A stretch of 64,000 nucleotides of DNA, from the NCBI RefSeq assembly GCF_009649685.1, contig NZ_WJPK01000001.1, positions 1,430,760 through 1,494,759 of the forward strand, read 5' to 3'. Source of the DNA: Flavobacteriaceae bacterium EG-1 (GTDB lineage Bacteria > Bacteroidota > Bacteroidia > Flavobacteriales > Flavobacteriaceae). A program made the position numbers and the translations under genes. Below the pieces are notes generated by a model. That model was not told the origin of the DNA and searched no databases. It saw nothing but the letters and a program-made list of their open reading frames with translations. Of this stretch, positions 1-8,746 are shown in pieces (within the stretch, counting starts at the first letter, position 1; each line of letters starts with the position of its first letter).

Positions 1-37
1 ACATCCGATTAAAATAAAGAGACCGGTCATTTGGTTT

Positions 38-1591
38 CTATTTTAATTCTAACTGTTGAATTTCAGTATTTTCTGTACCACGAATTGTTTCATACGCTGT
101 AATTAATTCTTGAAGTTTTTCTGGCTTACTTGACGCTAAATTGTGTTGCTGCGCTATATCTTCTTTTAAATTATACAATTGATACTCGGCTGCGTTTGCT
201 AACTCAATATTGACATGTTTATTAACTGCAGGCCCCTTGTAAGGTGGAATCATTGCCCAATCTCCTTTTCTAAATGCCGTTCTTGAAGTTGCTTCAATAA
301 CCATTTCGTTACGACCTTTTGCGCTTTTACCTAAGAAAACATCTAAAAGTTCTTGACTATCATTGGTGCTTTCTTCACTACCAGTTAATGCCGCAAGCGA
401 AGCAAACAAGTCTAATTGAGAGACCATTGCATCTGATACACCTGGATTTATTTTTCCTTTCCAATATGTGAAAAATGGCACTCGAGTTCCTGCCTCAAAA
501 AGACTATATTTTCCACCACGCAAAGCACCAGCAGGCTTATGATTGCCTAATTTTTCTTCTGAATCGTCATAATAACCATCATTTACCACCGGTCCATTAT
601 CACTAGAGAAAACAATAAGGGTATTTTCTAATAGTCCTTCGGCTTCTAAAGTTTTAATAAATTCGCCGACCATCCAATCTGCTTCAACAATAACGTCTCC
701 TCTTGGTCCCATGCCAGATGAGCCTACAAATCTCGGATGCGGTGTTCTAGGTACGTGCGGTTGTTGTAATGCATAGTACAGAAAAAATGGTTCTGATTTA
801 TGTTTCTTAACATAGTCTTGAGCATCTGCCAAAAAGTAGTCGGCCATATCTTCATCGACCCATTTTGCAGCTTCACCACCTTTCATAAAACCAATTCGTG
901 GTATTCCATTTACGATACTATTATTATGACCGTGATGCCATTTCATTTTCAACAATTCAGGGTTATCTAAACCTGTCGGTTCGCCCTCAAAATTCTCTTT
1001 ATAATTTACTTCTATAGGATCGTTCGGATCTAGATTTACCACATTGCCATTTTCAATATAAACCGTTGGAACCCGATCTTGTGTAGCCGCTAAAATATGA
1101 CTATAATCGAAACCTACTTCATTGGGTCCTGGGGCAATTCGTTCATTCCAATTAACATTTCCATTCCCCAATCCTAAATGCCATTTCCCCACTATTCCCG
1201 TATGATAACCTTGGTTTTTCAGCATCTTAGGAATCGTTGGCTGATCAACATCTATTATTAACGGCGCTGTACCAGGAAGTATTTTAGCACTTTTATTCCG
1301 CCATGGATAAACACCTGTTAACAAAGCATATCTGCTTGGTGTGCATGTTGCAGAAGATGCATAACCATTGGTAAAACGAACACCTCCATTTGCCAACTTA
1401 TCTAAATTTGGTGTTTTTAATGCTGTTGCACCATAGGCGCCTATTTCACCATACCCCAAATCATCGGCATAAATAATTACGATATTTGGTTTTGTTTTTT
1501 CTTCGGATGTTTCAATAGTCTTTTTCTCATCTTTACAAGATCCTAGAATTAGCAGGAAACTTATTGTAAAATACAGGATACTACTTCTCAT
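38..1591 (-). CDS. Secreted lipoprotein sulfatase (S1, arylsulfatase A/GalNAc-6-sulfatase-like)
   Basis: Formylglycine-dependent sulfatase expected to remove a sulfate ester from an algal galactan oligosaccharide. Residues 1-19 form a lipoprotein signal ending in LGSC (C19), so the enzyme is probably anchored in the envelope. The metal site DDLGYGE begins at D43, C83 lies in CTPSRYALLTG (the C-x-P-x-R maturation motif), and GKWHLG and SSDNGP follow in the normal order; 517 aa is usual for the family. Its start codon lies one base beyond the stop of the preceding sulfatase, so the two are cotranscribed at the tail of the anhydro-sugar operon. The stretch GGKYSLFEAGTRVPFF fits the galactose/GalNAc-6-sulfatase-like branch, but which sulfate is cut cannot be read from sequence. 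Confidence 0.93.
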   Translation of the reverse strand: MRSSILYFTISFLLILGSCKDEKKTIETSEEKTKPNIVIIYADDLGYGEIGAYGATALKTPNLDKLANGGVRFTNGYASSATCTPSRYALLTGVYPWRNKSAKILPGTAPLIIDVDQPTIPKMLKNQGYHTGIVGKWHLGLGNGNVNWNERIAPGPNEVGFDYSHILAATQDRVPTVYIENGNVVNLDPNDPIEVNYKENFEGEPTGLDNPELLKMKWHHGHNNSIVNGIPRIGFMKGGEAAKWVDEDMADYFLADAQDYVKKHKSEPFFLYYALQQPHVPRTPHPRFVGSSGMGPRGDVIVEADWMVGEFIKTLEAEGLLENTLIVFSSDNGPVVNDGYYDDSEEKLGNHKPAGALRGGKYSLFEAGTRVPFFTYWKGKINPGVSDAMVSQLDLFASLAALTGSEESTNDSQELLDVFLGKSAKGRNEMVIEATSRTAFRKGDWAMIPPYKGPAVNKHVNIELANAAEYQLYNLKEDIAQQHNLASSKPEKLQELITAYETIRGTENTEIQQLELK

Positions 1592-1592
1592 A

Positions 1593-3116
1593 TTAATTGG
1601 TTTTATTTAATTGGCTATGTTCTTTCGTTAAAGCTTGAAATCCTATTTCAACACCTGCCAACATTTCTTGGTATAATGCTGGTTTTTCAATTTTAACCCA
1701 TTCAAGTAAATCAACTGCGCTTGCATGAACAGGATTATAAACGTCACTTATTGGTTTCATGTCACTATCATACATTAAAGTTTTATCTCTCATTTCTTCT
1801 AGGACAGCTACGAATTCTGGGTTGTCTACAAGGTTTTTTAATTCAAAAGGATCTTCTTGTATATTATATAATTCTTCTTTTGGTTTTGAATTTTCGAAAA
1901 ACTGTTTTTGGAAATTATTTAATCTCCCTTCTTTTTTTAAGGTCCGCATTACATGCACTGCTGGACGGTAAAATTCAAGATATGCTTGACCCGCGTCCCA
2001 TGGAATTTCTGGTTTATCATTTCTAATATATTTCCATTTACCATTCGTTATTGCTCTAGATTTTTCTTCAATCTCATCCCATAAATCACGGGCAGCATAA
2101 ACTTCATTTCTTTTAAAATTATCATTTAAAACCGACATACCCGTCATATACTTCGGTATTTGAACACCCGCCAAATCTAAAATAGTTGCAGTAATATCTG
2201 TAGAGCTAACCACTTCATCTCTAACTTGTTTAGGTTTAATTCCCTTTGGCCATTTCATTAGTAAAGGAATTCGTAGTCCAGGATCATGCAAATACCCTTT
2301 GCCTCTTATATTACACCTACCATTATCGCCTATAAAAATAACAACCGTATTTTCGTACAAACCTTTTTCTTCCAATTCTTTATATAACATACCTACCTCA
2401 TCATCCATATATTCCATAGTATCTAAATACTTTGCCCAGTCTAAACGAATTGTAGGATGGTCTGCATAATACGGTGGTAATTCCACATCTTCAGGATTTA
2501 CAGGGTGTTCCGATTGAGAGCGAATTTCGTTCCACCAATCACCCCGATGTGTAACATTCAATTGAATTTGAGCAAAAAATGGAGTATCTGCTGGGTTTAT
2601 CGTATCGAACTTATCAAAAAGTCCAAACTTATCTTTTCCATTCCATTCTCCAACGGGCTCATGCTTAAAATTCACATCTGTTTTTCTTCCTTTTCCCCGT
2701 ACATTATAATGTCCTAAAATTGTGGTATATCCTGCATCTCTTAACAGCTTTGTAAATGGTAAATAAGTTTTAGATAAGGGTACTTCTCTGTTACTTCGAT
2801 GGTTATGCGTATTAGTTTTAACCTGATGAACACCAACCATCATTGCAGATCGACTTGGAGAACAAATAGGGTTTGTTACAAAGGCATTATTAAATTTAAT
2901 ACCATCTAAAGCCATTTGATCTAGATTAGGAGTTTTTACGGCTTTCATTCCGTAACAAGCCAAATCAAGACTTATATCTTCAGCCATCAGCCAAATAATA
3001 TTTGGTGGCTTTTCTTTTTGTTTAATTTCTTTGTTTTCCTCAATGCAACCTGAACAAAATACAAACAGACCTATTAACAAGCCGTAAACAAATTTCAATT
3101 TATTTTGATGTAACAT
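1593..3116 (-). CDS. Secreted lipoprotein sulfatase (S1, N-sulfoglucosamine sulfohydrolase-like)
   Basis: Sulfatase with a lipoprotein signal (residues 1-24, CSGC at C24). The metal motif is AEDIS instead of the commoner ADD, then C85 in CSPSRSAMMVG is the formylglycine site, and IGDNGR supplies late metal ligands. The AED start and the C-terminal EELYNIQEDPFELKNL block resemble the N-sulfoglucosamine sulfohydrolase-like branch, as does the sulfatase at 44269-45894. Length (507 aa) is typical. It lies 156 bases after the KDPG aldolase gene and directly before another sulfatase; the gap upstream holds a 12-base palindrome that may belong to its own promoter. In this setting a carbohydrate O-sulfate is a likelier substrate than an N-sulfate; that is inference from the neighbours. 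Confidence 0.92.
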   Translation of the reverse strand: MLHQNKLKFVYGLLIGLFVFCSGCIEENKEIKQKEKPPNIIWLMAEDISLDLACYGMKAVKTPNLDQMALDGIKFNNAFVTNPICSPSRSAMMVGVHQVKTNTHNHRSNREVPLSKTYLPFTKLLRDAGYTTILGHYNVRGKGRKTDVNFKHEPVGEWNGKDKFGLFDKFDTINPADTPFFAQIQLNVTHRGDWWNEIRSQSEHPVNPEDVELPPYYADHPTIRLDWAKYLDTMEYMDDEVGMLYKELEEKGLYENTVVIFIGDNGRCNIRGKGYLHDPGLRIPLLMKWPKGIKPKQVRDEVVSSTDITATILDLAGVQIPKYMTGMSVLNDNFKRNEVYAARDLWDEIEEKSRAITNGKWKYIRNDKPEIPWDAGQAYLEFYRPAVHVMRTLKKEGRLNNFQKQFFENSKPKEELYNIQEDPFELKNLVDNPEFVAVLEEMRDKTLMYDSDMKPISDVYNPVHASAVDLLEWVKIEKPALYQEMLAGVEIGFQALTKEHSQLNKTN

Positions 3117-3177
3117 AAAAAAGTTGTTAATTCTTAACTTTATTTCAAATGTAGTATGAATCAGAATATTTGTGTAC

Positions 3178-3189
3178 TTGTACGTACAA
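3178..3189. promoter_or_regulatory. 12-base perfect palindrome upstream of sulfatase
   Basis: TTGTACGTACAA is its own reverse complement. It sits 62-73 bases before the start codon of the leftward sulfatase at 1593-3116, in the gap after the aldolase gene. The position suits an operator, but no cognate regulator is identified and short AT-rich palindromes arise by chance. Confidence 0.25.
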
Positions 3190-3272
3190 AATGTGTATTT
3201 GACAAAAACATCAAAGACTACTATAATTAATTTTGGCTAGCTTTTTTCATTTAGCTTTTTGGCAGCTAATAG

Positions 3273-3908
3273 TTAATTCAAATTATCCACAGTATTTCTA
3301 AACCTTTGTGCCAAAACCGTTAAACCATTAAAATCTCCATTTCGAATTAATGTCTTATTTGTCAATTCGCTACCAACTCCTAAACAGGGAGCTCCGTGTT
3401 TCAGCCATTCTACCGCATTTAATTCAGTAACTCCTCCGGTTGGCATTATAGCTATGTAAGGCAATGGGGCTTTTATTGCTTTATAATAACTTATTCCTAA
3501 AGCACCAGCAGGAAATAGTTTAACTATATCTGCACCCCATTCATGAGCTTGTAAAACTTCGGTTGGTGAAAATGCACCAGACAACACAGGCTTTCCATGT
3601 TTATGTGCCATGTCAATTACTTCTTTCTTACTTGCTGGAGTTACAATAAACTGAGCACCTGCTTCAATTGCTGCTTTTGCGGTCGCTGCATCAACCACTG
3701 ACCCCACACCCGCTAATATTCCTTTATGTTGCGCAATTTTTTTTATTTCATCAAGGGCGTTTGGCGTTCCCACAGTTACCTCAATAGCCCTAATTCCGCC
3801 TTCGAACAAAGCCATAGCTGTTGGGTACACATCTTCTGCCCTATCTAATCGTATAATTGCAACTACAATTGTTTTTTTAAGTTCCTTTAAAATTTCTTCT
3901 TTAGTCAT
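3273..3908 (-). CDS. eda: 2-keto-3-deoxy-6-phosphogluconate/galactonate aldolase
   Basis: Class I aldolase splitting KDPG or KDPGal into pyruvate and glyceraldehyde-3-phosphate, the final step of anhydrogalactose use. Visible features of the Eda family are R20 (VVAIIR), E43 in AIEVTVGTP, and the Schiff-base lysine K130 in DIVKLFPAG, followed by the phosphate-binding PTGGV loop. At 211 aa it has the normal trimeric-aldolase length and no signal peptide, so it is cytoplasmic. It follows the KDG kinase by 66 bases on the same strand, with the dehydrogenase and cycloisomerase further upstream, which places all four steps in one unit. Gluconate versus galactonate stereochemistry is not readable, and family members often accept both. 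Confidence 0.93.
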   Translation of the reverse strand: MTKEEILKELKKTIVVAIIRLDRAEDVYPTAMALFEGGIRAIEVTVGTPNALDEIKKIAQHKGILAGVGSVVDAATAKAAIEAGAQFIVTPASKKEVIDMAHKHGKPVLSGAFSPTEVLQAHEWGADIVKLFPAGALGISYYKAIKAPLPYIAIMPTGGVTELNAVEWLKHGAPCLGVGSELTNKTLIRNGDFNGLTVLAQRFRNTVDNLN

Positions 3909-3974
3909 CTTGCGATTTTCAGTAGTTTTAGTGCTTAAGAATTAAAAACTTGTTAGTCTCAACATTTAACTTTA

Positions 3975-4997
3975 TTATCTTCTAACATAACCTTTAGTAT
4001 TGCCCGAAGCAATATCCAATAATTCTTGTTCTGAACTATAATTAATATCTCCTTTTAAGGTTTGTGTAATTGCGAAAGCGGCTGTTGAAAAATTAACAAT
4101 AGTATTAGGGTCCCACTTATTTATTAAACCATGTAATAAGGCAGCTGCAAACGCATCTCCTCCTCCAAGACGATCTTTAATTTCCGTAGCTAACCTATTA
4201 CTAAAATAAAACTCTTCGCCAGTTTTAACCATTCCTCCTAATATATTTTCATTTGCATTTTGTTGTAATCTAAGGGTCATCGCTAAAACTTCAAAGTCTC
4301 CTAAATTTTCTAGTCCTTTTGTAGCAGTTTTAGTTGCTGAAATTAGACTTTCAAAATCTTTTACTTCTTCTGTTTGAATGTCGAAAACATCAAAAGCAGA
4401 ACCAATATTTCCAATAAGGATATCTACATAAGGTAGCATAGAAGAAAAAGCATTTTTTGCTTCTTCTTTCGTCCATAGCGTTCTTCTGAAATTCAAATCG
4501 AAAACAACTTTTACATTATGCGTCTTGGTCATCTGTAGCGCTAATGCAATATTTTCACGACAAACCTGAGAAAGTGCAGGAGTTATCCCTGTTAAAACAA
4601 AATAACTAGCATTACTAAAAATAGTTTCCCAATACTTTTGAGAAAACTTTGCTTTTGTTATCGATGCATGCTGTCTGTCATAGGTTACTCTTGAACCACG
4701 AAGCGAAGTACCATGTTCTATATAGTAAGTTCCAAGGCGACCATCATCCCAAAAAACAGCATCTGTGCTTACTCCGAATTGATTTAAAAAACGGTTTGCA
4801 GTATGACCTAAAGGATTATTCGGAAATGCAGAAACAAACTCAGTTGCGTGACCCAGAACAGCTAAGTCTGCAATTATATTAGCCTCAGCTCCTGCAAACC
4901 CCATTTGCAATTTATCTGTTTGCTCTAACAAACTACCATGATCTTGTGGTGTAAGACGTAATAACAATTCACCGTAACCAATAATCTTTTTCGTCAT
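3975..4997 (-). CDS. kdgK: 2-keto-3-deoxygluconate/galactonate kinase (PfkB family)
   Basis: Cytoplasmic ribokinase-family enzyme that phosphorylates KDG or KDGal at O6 with ATP. The PfkB signature GGGDAFAAALLHG spans residues 278-290 with D281 as catalytic base; the substrate-side FAGAEAN motif is at residues 34-40 and the central DLNFRRTLW block near 167-175 is typical of KDG kinases. Length (340 aa) is normal. It lies between the aldehyde dehydrogenase (74 bases upstream) and the KDPG aldolase (66 bases downstream), matching the order of the pathway. An alternative fructokinase assignment is less likely because of these neighbours. Confidence 0.92.
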   Translation of the reverse strand: MTKKIIGYGELLLRLTPQDHGSLLEQTDKLQMGFAGAEANIIADLAVLGHATEFVSAFPNNPLGHTANRFLNQFGVSTDAVFWDDGRLGTYYIEHGTSLRGSRVTYDRQHASITKAKFSQKYWETIFSNASYFVLTGITPALSQVCRENIALALQMTKTHNVKVVFDLNFRRTLWTKEEAKNAFSSMLPYVDILIGNIGSAFDVFDIQTEEVKDFESLISATKTATKGLENLGDFEVLAMTLRLQQNANENILGGMVKTGEEFYFSNRLATEIKDRLGGGDAFAAALLHGLINKWDPNTIVNFSTAAFAITQTLKGDINYSSEQELLDIASGNTKGYVRR

Positions 4998-5071
4998 AAT
5001 ATAAAATAATACCTATTACTCACTTTAAAAATCTAAAAATAAAGTAAAATAATTTCGAAACAAGTTTATAA

Positions 5072-6508
5072 TTATAATGCTATTGAAATTCGTTTTTTAA
5101 CTAAGTAATCATCTAGTGCTAAATGTGAACAATCATGTCCAATACCACTATTTTTAATTCCACCGTGCGGAAGATAAATAGAATATTTTACACCATTGAT
5201 TTGAATTTCACCAAACTCTAAATCTCTCGAAAATCTTTCTATTCTTTTATGATTGTTTGTAAAAATATATGAGGCCAAACCGTATTCGGTATCGTTAGCT
5301 AAAGTTAAAACTTCGTCATCGGTATTAAAAGGCATTAACGAAGCTATCGGACCAAAAGTTTCTTTTCGAAAAACATCCATGTCGGTAGTCATTCCTGAAA
5401 GAACAGTTGGTTCTAACCAATTTCCTATTTCTTTACCTTTTGGTATGTTTCCACCATATTCTAATTTCGCACCTTTGCTTATTGCATCTTTAATTAATTC
5501 GAACATTCGATCTCTATCTTTTTTAGAAACCATAGGCCCCATATCCGCTTTCGATTCTACTCCGTGACCTAATTTTAATTCAGAAGTTCTTTTAATATAA
5601 GCCCTCAAAAATTTATCATAAATACTTTGATGAACAAAAATTCGATTGGCAGCAACACAGATTTGACCTGTGTTTCCAAACTTTAATCCAATTGCTAAAT
5701 CTAAGGCTTTTTCAAAATCTGCATCTTCAAAAACTATAAATGGAGCATTACCTCCTAATTCCATTCCTAATTTTTTTATTGATGTTGTGCTGTCGGCAAT
5801 AACTTTTTGGCCCGTCTGAGTAGACCCTATCATGGTTAAAACAGCTGGAATTTTACTGGTGGTTAAGGTATGCGCAACCTCACTACTTGGGCCGCATAAT
5901 ATATTAATAACACCCGCTGGAAAATCTATTTCTTTTAAAATTTTTCCAATTAAATAAGCAGATAATGGTGATACTGCAGAAGGTTTAATAATAATAGAAC
6001 AACCACTAGCAAGCGCTGGCCCCAATTTAAAGCCAACATTTAATAATGGAAAATTCCAAGCTAAGTACGCAACTGCTACCCCTGCAGGTTGATGTACCAT
6101 TTTATGGGTATGTGTGTTTTCATAATCTGGAATTTGTTCATCGCGCATATTTTTCATGGCTGCCGGATACCATTCTAATCCATTTATTAAACCTTCAATA
6201 TCCTCCCATGCACCAGCATACGTCTTACCCATTTCATAAACCATAGCGGCCCGCAATTCATGCTCATTCTCAATTACAGCTGTACGCAATTTTGTCATCC
6301 ATTCTGTACGTTCAGCTAATGATAACTTAGACCAAAATTGGAATCCTTTTTGTGCAGCCTTTAGAGCTAATGCTGCATCTTCTACTCCAGCCCAAGCAAT
6401 TTCGGCAATAGATCTATCATCTGCAGGACAAATTACCGATTGCCTTTTATTAGAAACAGAATCTACCAATTCTCCTCCTATATATAATTTATGGTATCCA
6501 AAAGTCAT
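5072..6508 (-). CDS. NAD(P)-dependent aldehyde dehydrogenase, probable 3,6-anhydrogalactose dehydrogenase
   Basis: ALDH-superfamily enzyme of 478 aa without a signal peptide. The catalytic residues are all present: N152 in WNFPLL, K175 in IIKPS, the general base E250 in MELGGNAP and the nucleophile C284 in GQICVAANR. ALDHs of the succinate-semialdehyde-dehydrogenase-like group carry out the first step of anhydrogalactose catabolism, oxidising the free aldehyde to 3,6-anhydrogalactonate. The gene follows the cycloisomerase by 16 bases and precedes the KDG kinase, which supports that role. Whether it prefers the D or the L anhydro-sugar cannot be told from sequence; both GH127/GH129 and GH117 enzymes are encoded nearby. 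Confidence 0.88.
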   Translation of the reverse strand: MTFGYHKLYIGGELVDSVSNKRQSVICPADDRSIAEIAWAGVEDAALALKAAQKGFQFWSKLSLAERTEWMTKLRTAVIENEHELRAAMVYEMGKTYAGAWEDIEGLINGLEWYPAAMKNMRDEQIPDYENTHTHKMVHQPAGVAVAYLAWNFPLLNVGFKLGPALASGCSIIIKPSAVSPLSAYLIGKILKEIDFPAGVINILCGPSSEVAHTLTTSKIPAVLTMIGSTQTGQKVIADSTTSIKKLGMELGGNAPFIVFEDADFEKALDLAIGLKFGNTGQICVAANRIFVHQSIYDKFLRAYIKRTSELKLGHGVESKADMGPMVSKKDRDRMFELIKDAISKGAKLEYGGNIPKGKEIGNWLEPTVLSGMTTDMDVFRKETFGPIASLMPFNTDDEVLTLANDTEYGLASYIFTNNHKRIERFSRDLEFGEIQINGVKYSIYLPHGGIKNSGIGHDCSHLALDDYLVKKRISIAL

Positions 6509-6524
6509 AATGTAAATCGTTATA

Positions 6525-7664
6525 TTAAATTAGAATTTCAGTCGAAAATTGTCGTATCACCTTTTCGTCAACTTCAATACCTAAGCCCGGTAGTTGTGGA
6601 ATATCTATGTACCCATTCTTCATTTTTATTGAGGGCGCTGTAAGTGTTTCTCGAATATCGTTTTCAGTTCGGTCATATTCAATGTACATTTCAGGTGCAT
6701 ACAAACGTCCTGGAATAGGTTCTAGATTTGCAATGAAATGCAAAGCGGCATGAAAAGCAATTCCGGTTCCCCAGACATGCGGAATTATTTCCACCCCTTT
6801 TGTATTTGCCAATGTCGATATTCTTTTCGCTTCACTTAGTCCACCAGCACCGCAAATATCAACTTGAAGAATATCTACACTATTATTTTCCAACAAAGTT
6901 TGAAAACCATAACGCAAGTATTCACATTCACCTCCGGCAATTGGTATTGTTGTTTTAGATCTTAATTCTTTATAATGCTTATAAAATTCAGGTGAGACTG
7001 GTTCTTCGAACCAATCTATATTAAATGGCTCTAAAGCTCTTGATAATTTCGTGGCTTCTCGTAAGGAATAAGCATGATTTGCGTCTATCATTAAGTTAAC
7101 ATCATTTCCTATTGCTTCTCTCACAGATTTAACCAAAATAATATCTTTGGAAATCGAAAGGCCAACTTTCATTTTAATTGCTTTAAAACCCTGTTCTACA
7201 TAAGTTTTAGCTTCAGCGACCAACTTAGAAACGAGATTATCACCATCAGAGAAGTACAAACCTGTTGCATAAGGAACTACTCTTTTACGGTGTTGCCCAC
7301 CCATAAGAACACTTACAGGTTGTTTTAAAATTTTGCCTTTTAAATCCCATAATGCCACATCTACTGCACTAATGGCGGCAACCAAAACACCTCGTCGTGC
7401 AAAATCTAAAGTCTTCCGATACATCTTAAACCAAAGTGTTTCATTTTCCAATGGATTTTCACCTATTAAAATAGGCTTAACCAAATTGATTCCTGATTTA
7501 ATAACATCTGCCGGTCCATAACCTTCTCCCCAACCACAGATTCCTTCATCGGTTGTTATTTTTACAATACAAATTCGGCGCTCGCTATATGCCCATTGCG
7601 AAAAGAAAAAATTTTCTTTTAATTTATTTGATAGTACAAAAGTCTCTACTTTGGTAATCTTCAT
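6525..7664 (-). CDS. Enolase-superfamily cycloisomerase, probable 3,6-anhydrogalactonate cycloisomerase
   Basis: Mandelate racemase/muconate-lactonizing-type enzyme of 379 aa, cytoplasmic. The KxK acid-base motif is K164-M-K166, the three metal ligands are D194 (LMIDAN), E220 (WFEEP) and E246 (AGGECE), and the catalytic H296 lies in EIIPHVWGTG. Members of this superfamily open the anhydro ring of 3,6-anhydrogalactonate to give 2-keto-3-deoxygalactonate. Being first in a unit with an ALDH, a KDG kinase and a KDPG aldolase strongly favours that reaction over plain sugar-acid dehydration, though a galactonate-type dehydratase would show the same residues. A 26-base dyad and a shared 13-mer lie in the 152-base gap upstream. 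Confidence 0.87.
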   Translation of the reverse strand: MKITKVETFVLSNKLKENFFFSQWAYSERRICIVKITTDEGICGWGEGYGPADVIKSGINLVKPILIGENPLENETLWFKMYRKTLDFARRGVLVAAISAVDVALWDLKGKILKQPVSVLMGGQHRKRVVPYATGLYFSDGDNLVSKLVAEAKTYVEQGFKAIKMKVGLSISKDIILVKSVREAIGNDVNLMIDANHAYSLREATKLSRALEPFNIDWFEEPVSPEFYKHYKELRSKTTIPIAGGECEYLRYGFQTLLENNSVDILQVDICGAGGLSEAKRISTLANTKGVEIIPHVWGTGIAFHAALHFIANLEPIPGRLYAPEMYIEYDRTENDIRETLTAPSIKMKNGYIDIPQLPGLGIEVDEKVIRQFSTEILI

Positions 7665-7713
7665 AATTATAACATTAATGGGTGGTATTTAAACGTTAAA
7701 AATAAAAAAGCCT

Positions 7714-7739
7714 GTAAATATGATCAGTATGATATTTAC
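7714..7739. promoter_or_regulatory. Dyad upstream of the anhydro-sugar operon (possible operator)
   Basis: GTAAATAT at 7714-7721 and ATATTTAC at 7732-7739 are exact inverted copies separated by 10 bases. The dyad lies 50-75 bases before the start of the cycloisomerase gene. This looks like a regulator site; the arms are AT-rich, so chance is not excluded. Confidence 0.35.
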
Positions 7740-7752
7740 CTAGAACCAACCT

Positions 7753-7765
7753 TATTTTAACCCAA
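7753..7765 (-). promoter_or_regulatory. 13-base element shared with the 27.9 kb operon promoter region
   Basis: On the minus strand this reads TTGGGTTAAAATA, 89-101 bases before the cycloisomerase start codon. The identical 13-mer on the same strand lies at 27972-27984, 75-87 bases before the first gene of the GH129/GH127/GH16 operon. Similar position and orientation suggest a common promoter or regulator element. Confidence 0.35.
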
Positions 7766-7816
7766 ATTAGAAAACTAATTAAAATATTGGTTACTTAATT
7801 GTCAGATGTTGAAAGA

Positions 7817-8704
7817 TTATGAAACCTCTTTGAGGTTCTGATGCCTAAAATTACTATACCTATCACGATAATTGCTTGGTGATACTTTTTTGAAGCTTTT
7901 GAAAGTTCTATTAAAATTGGTTAATGATGTAAAACCTACATCATAACAAATTTGCTTTATTGGTGCTTCACCATTAATTAACAATTGACATGCTTTACTT
8001 ATGCGCACCTCATTTAAAAATAGAGAAAAAGTCTTATTCGTTCGTGTTTTAAAGAACCTACAAAAAGCAGGAGGTGTCATTGCTGCAATTTTAGCAATAT
8101 CTTCTAAACCAAAACTATTAGCGTAGTTCGTTGATATGTAGTTTATCACTTTCTGCAAGCGATTTTCTCCAGAGACTTCTTTAGGAAGCGTAAAATTTGG
8201 TCCCGATAGTTTTTGGTATTTTTCACTTTTAACCAACTTCCGAAGCACACTTAAAAGAAGTATTAATTTTTCAGAAGACTCAGCTTGCGTTAATTGCAAT
8301 AAATCTTCATGAACAGATTTACGAACTTTTTTTGAAAATAATAATCCACTACTAGCTTCTTTGAGAAGAGCTTTAATATGTAGTAGTTCTGGCATTAAAA
8401 AGAGATCTACATCTCCAAACTTTCTTGTAAATTTTACAACAATAAAATCGGTTGTTTCCCCAGTGAAATTATCTTCTTCGTTGCGCCATAGGTGTGGTAA
8501 CCACTGACCAACCAAGACCAGTTCACCTTTTTGAAAATTTGAAATATGGTCTCCCACTATTCGCATTCCCTGCCCTTTTAAAAAGTAAATAAGTTCAAAT
8601 TCTTTATGAAAATGCCAATCACCACCCGTATGAGGTCTATATACCCTTTTCACGTATATAGAACTCATAGAATCTTGTTCCGATGATTTAAATTGCAATT
8701 TCAT
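7817..8704 (-). CDS. AraC-family transcriptional regulator with N-terminal cupin
   Basis: Cytoplasmic one-component regulator of 295 aa. The N-terminal half is a cupin sensor (HFHKEFELIYFLKG near residue 32, then GELVLVGQWLPHLW), and the C-terminal 100 residues hold two helix-turn-helix motifs, ending in the AraC signature region CYDVGFTSLTNFNRTFKSF. It is the last gene after the P450/ADH/esterase series (42 bases behind the esterase) and lies immediately upstream of the anhydro-sugar operon, so it may sense a galactan-derived sugar and control either unit. It shares the same layout and several cupin blocks with the regulator at 13576-14436. The ligand is not predictable. Confidence 0.92.
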   Translation of the reverse strand: MKLQFKSSEQDSMSSIYVKRVYRPHTGGDWHFHKEFELIYFLKGQGMRIVGDHISNFQKGELVLVGQWLPHLWRNEEDNFTGETTDFIVVKFTRKFGDVDLFLMPELLHIKALLKEASSGLLFSKKVRKSVHEDLLQLTQAESSEKLILLLSVLRKLVKSEKYQKLSGPNFTLPKEVSGENRLQKVINYISTNYANSFGLEDIAKIAAMTPPAFCRFFKTRTNKTFSLFLNEVRISKACQLLINGEAPIKQICYDVGFTSLTNFNRTFKSFKKVSPSNYRDRYSNFRHQNLKEVS

Positions 8705-8746
8705 AAATAAAAACTAATGAAAATATTGATCATATACAAATTGTGC

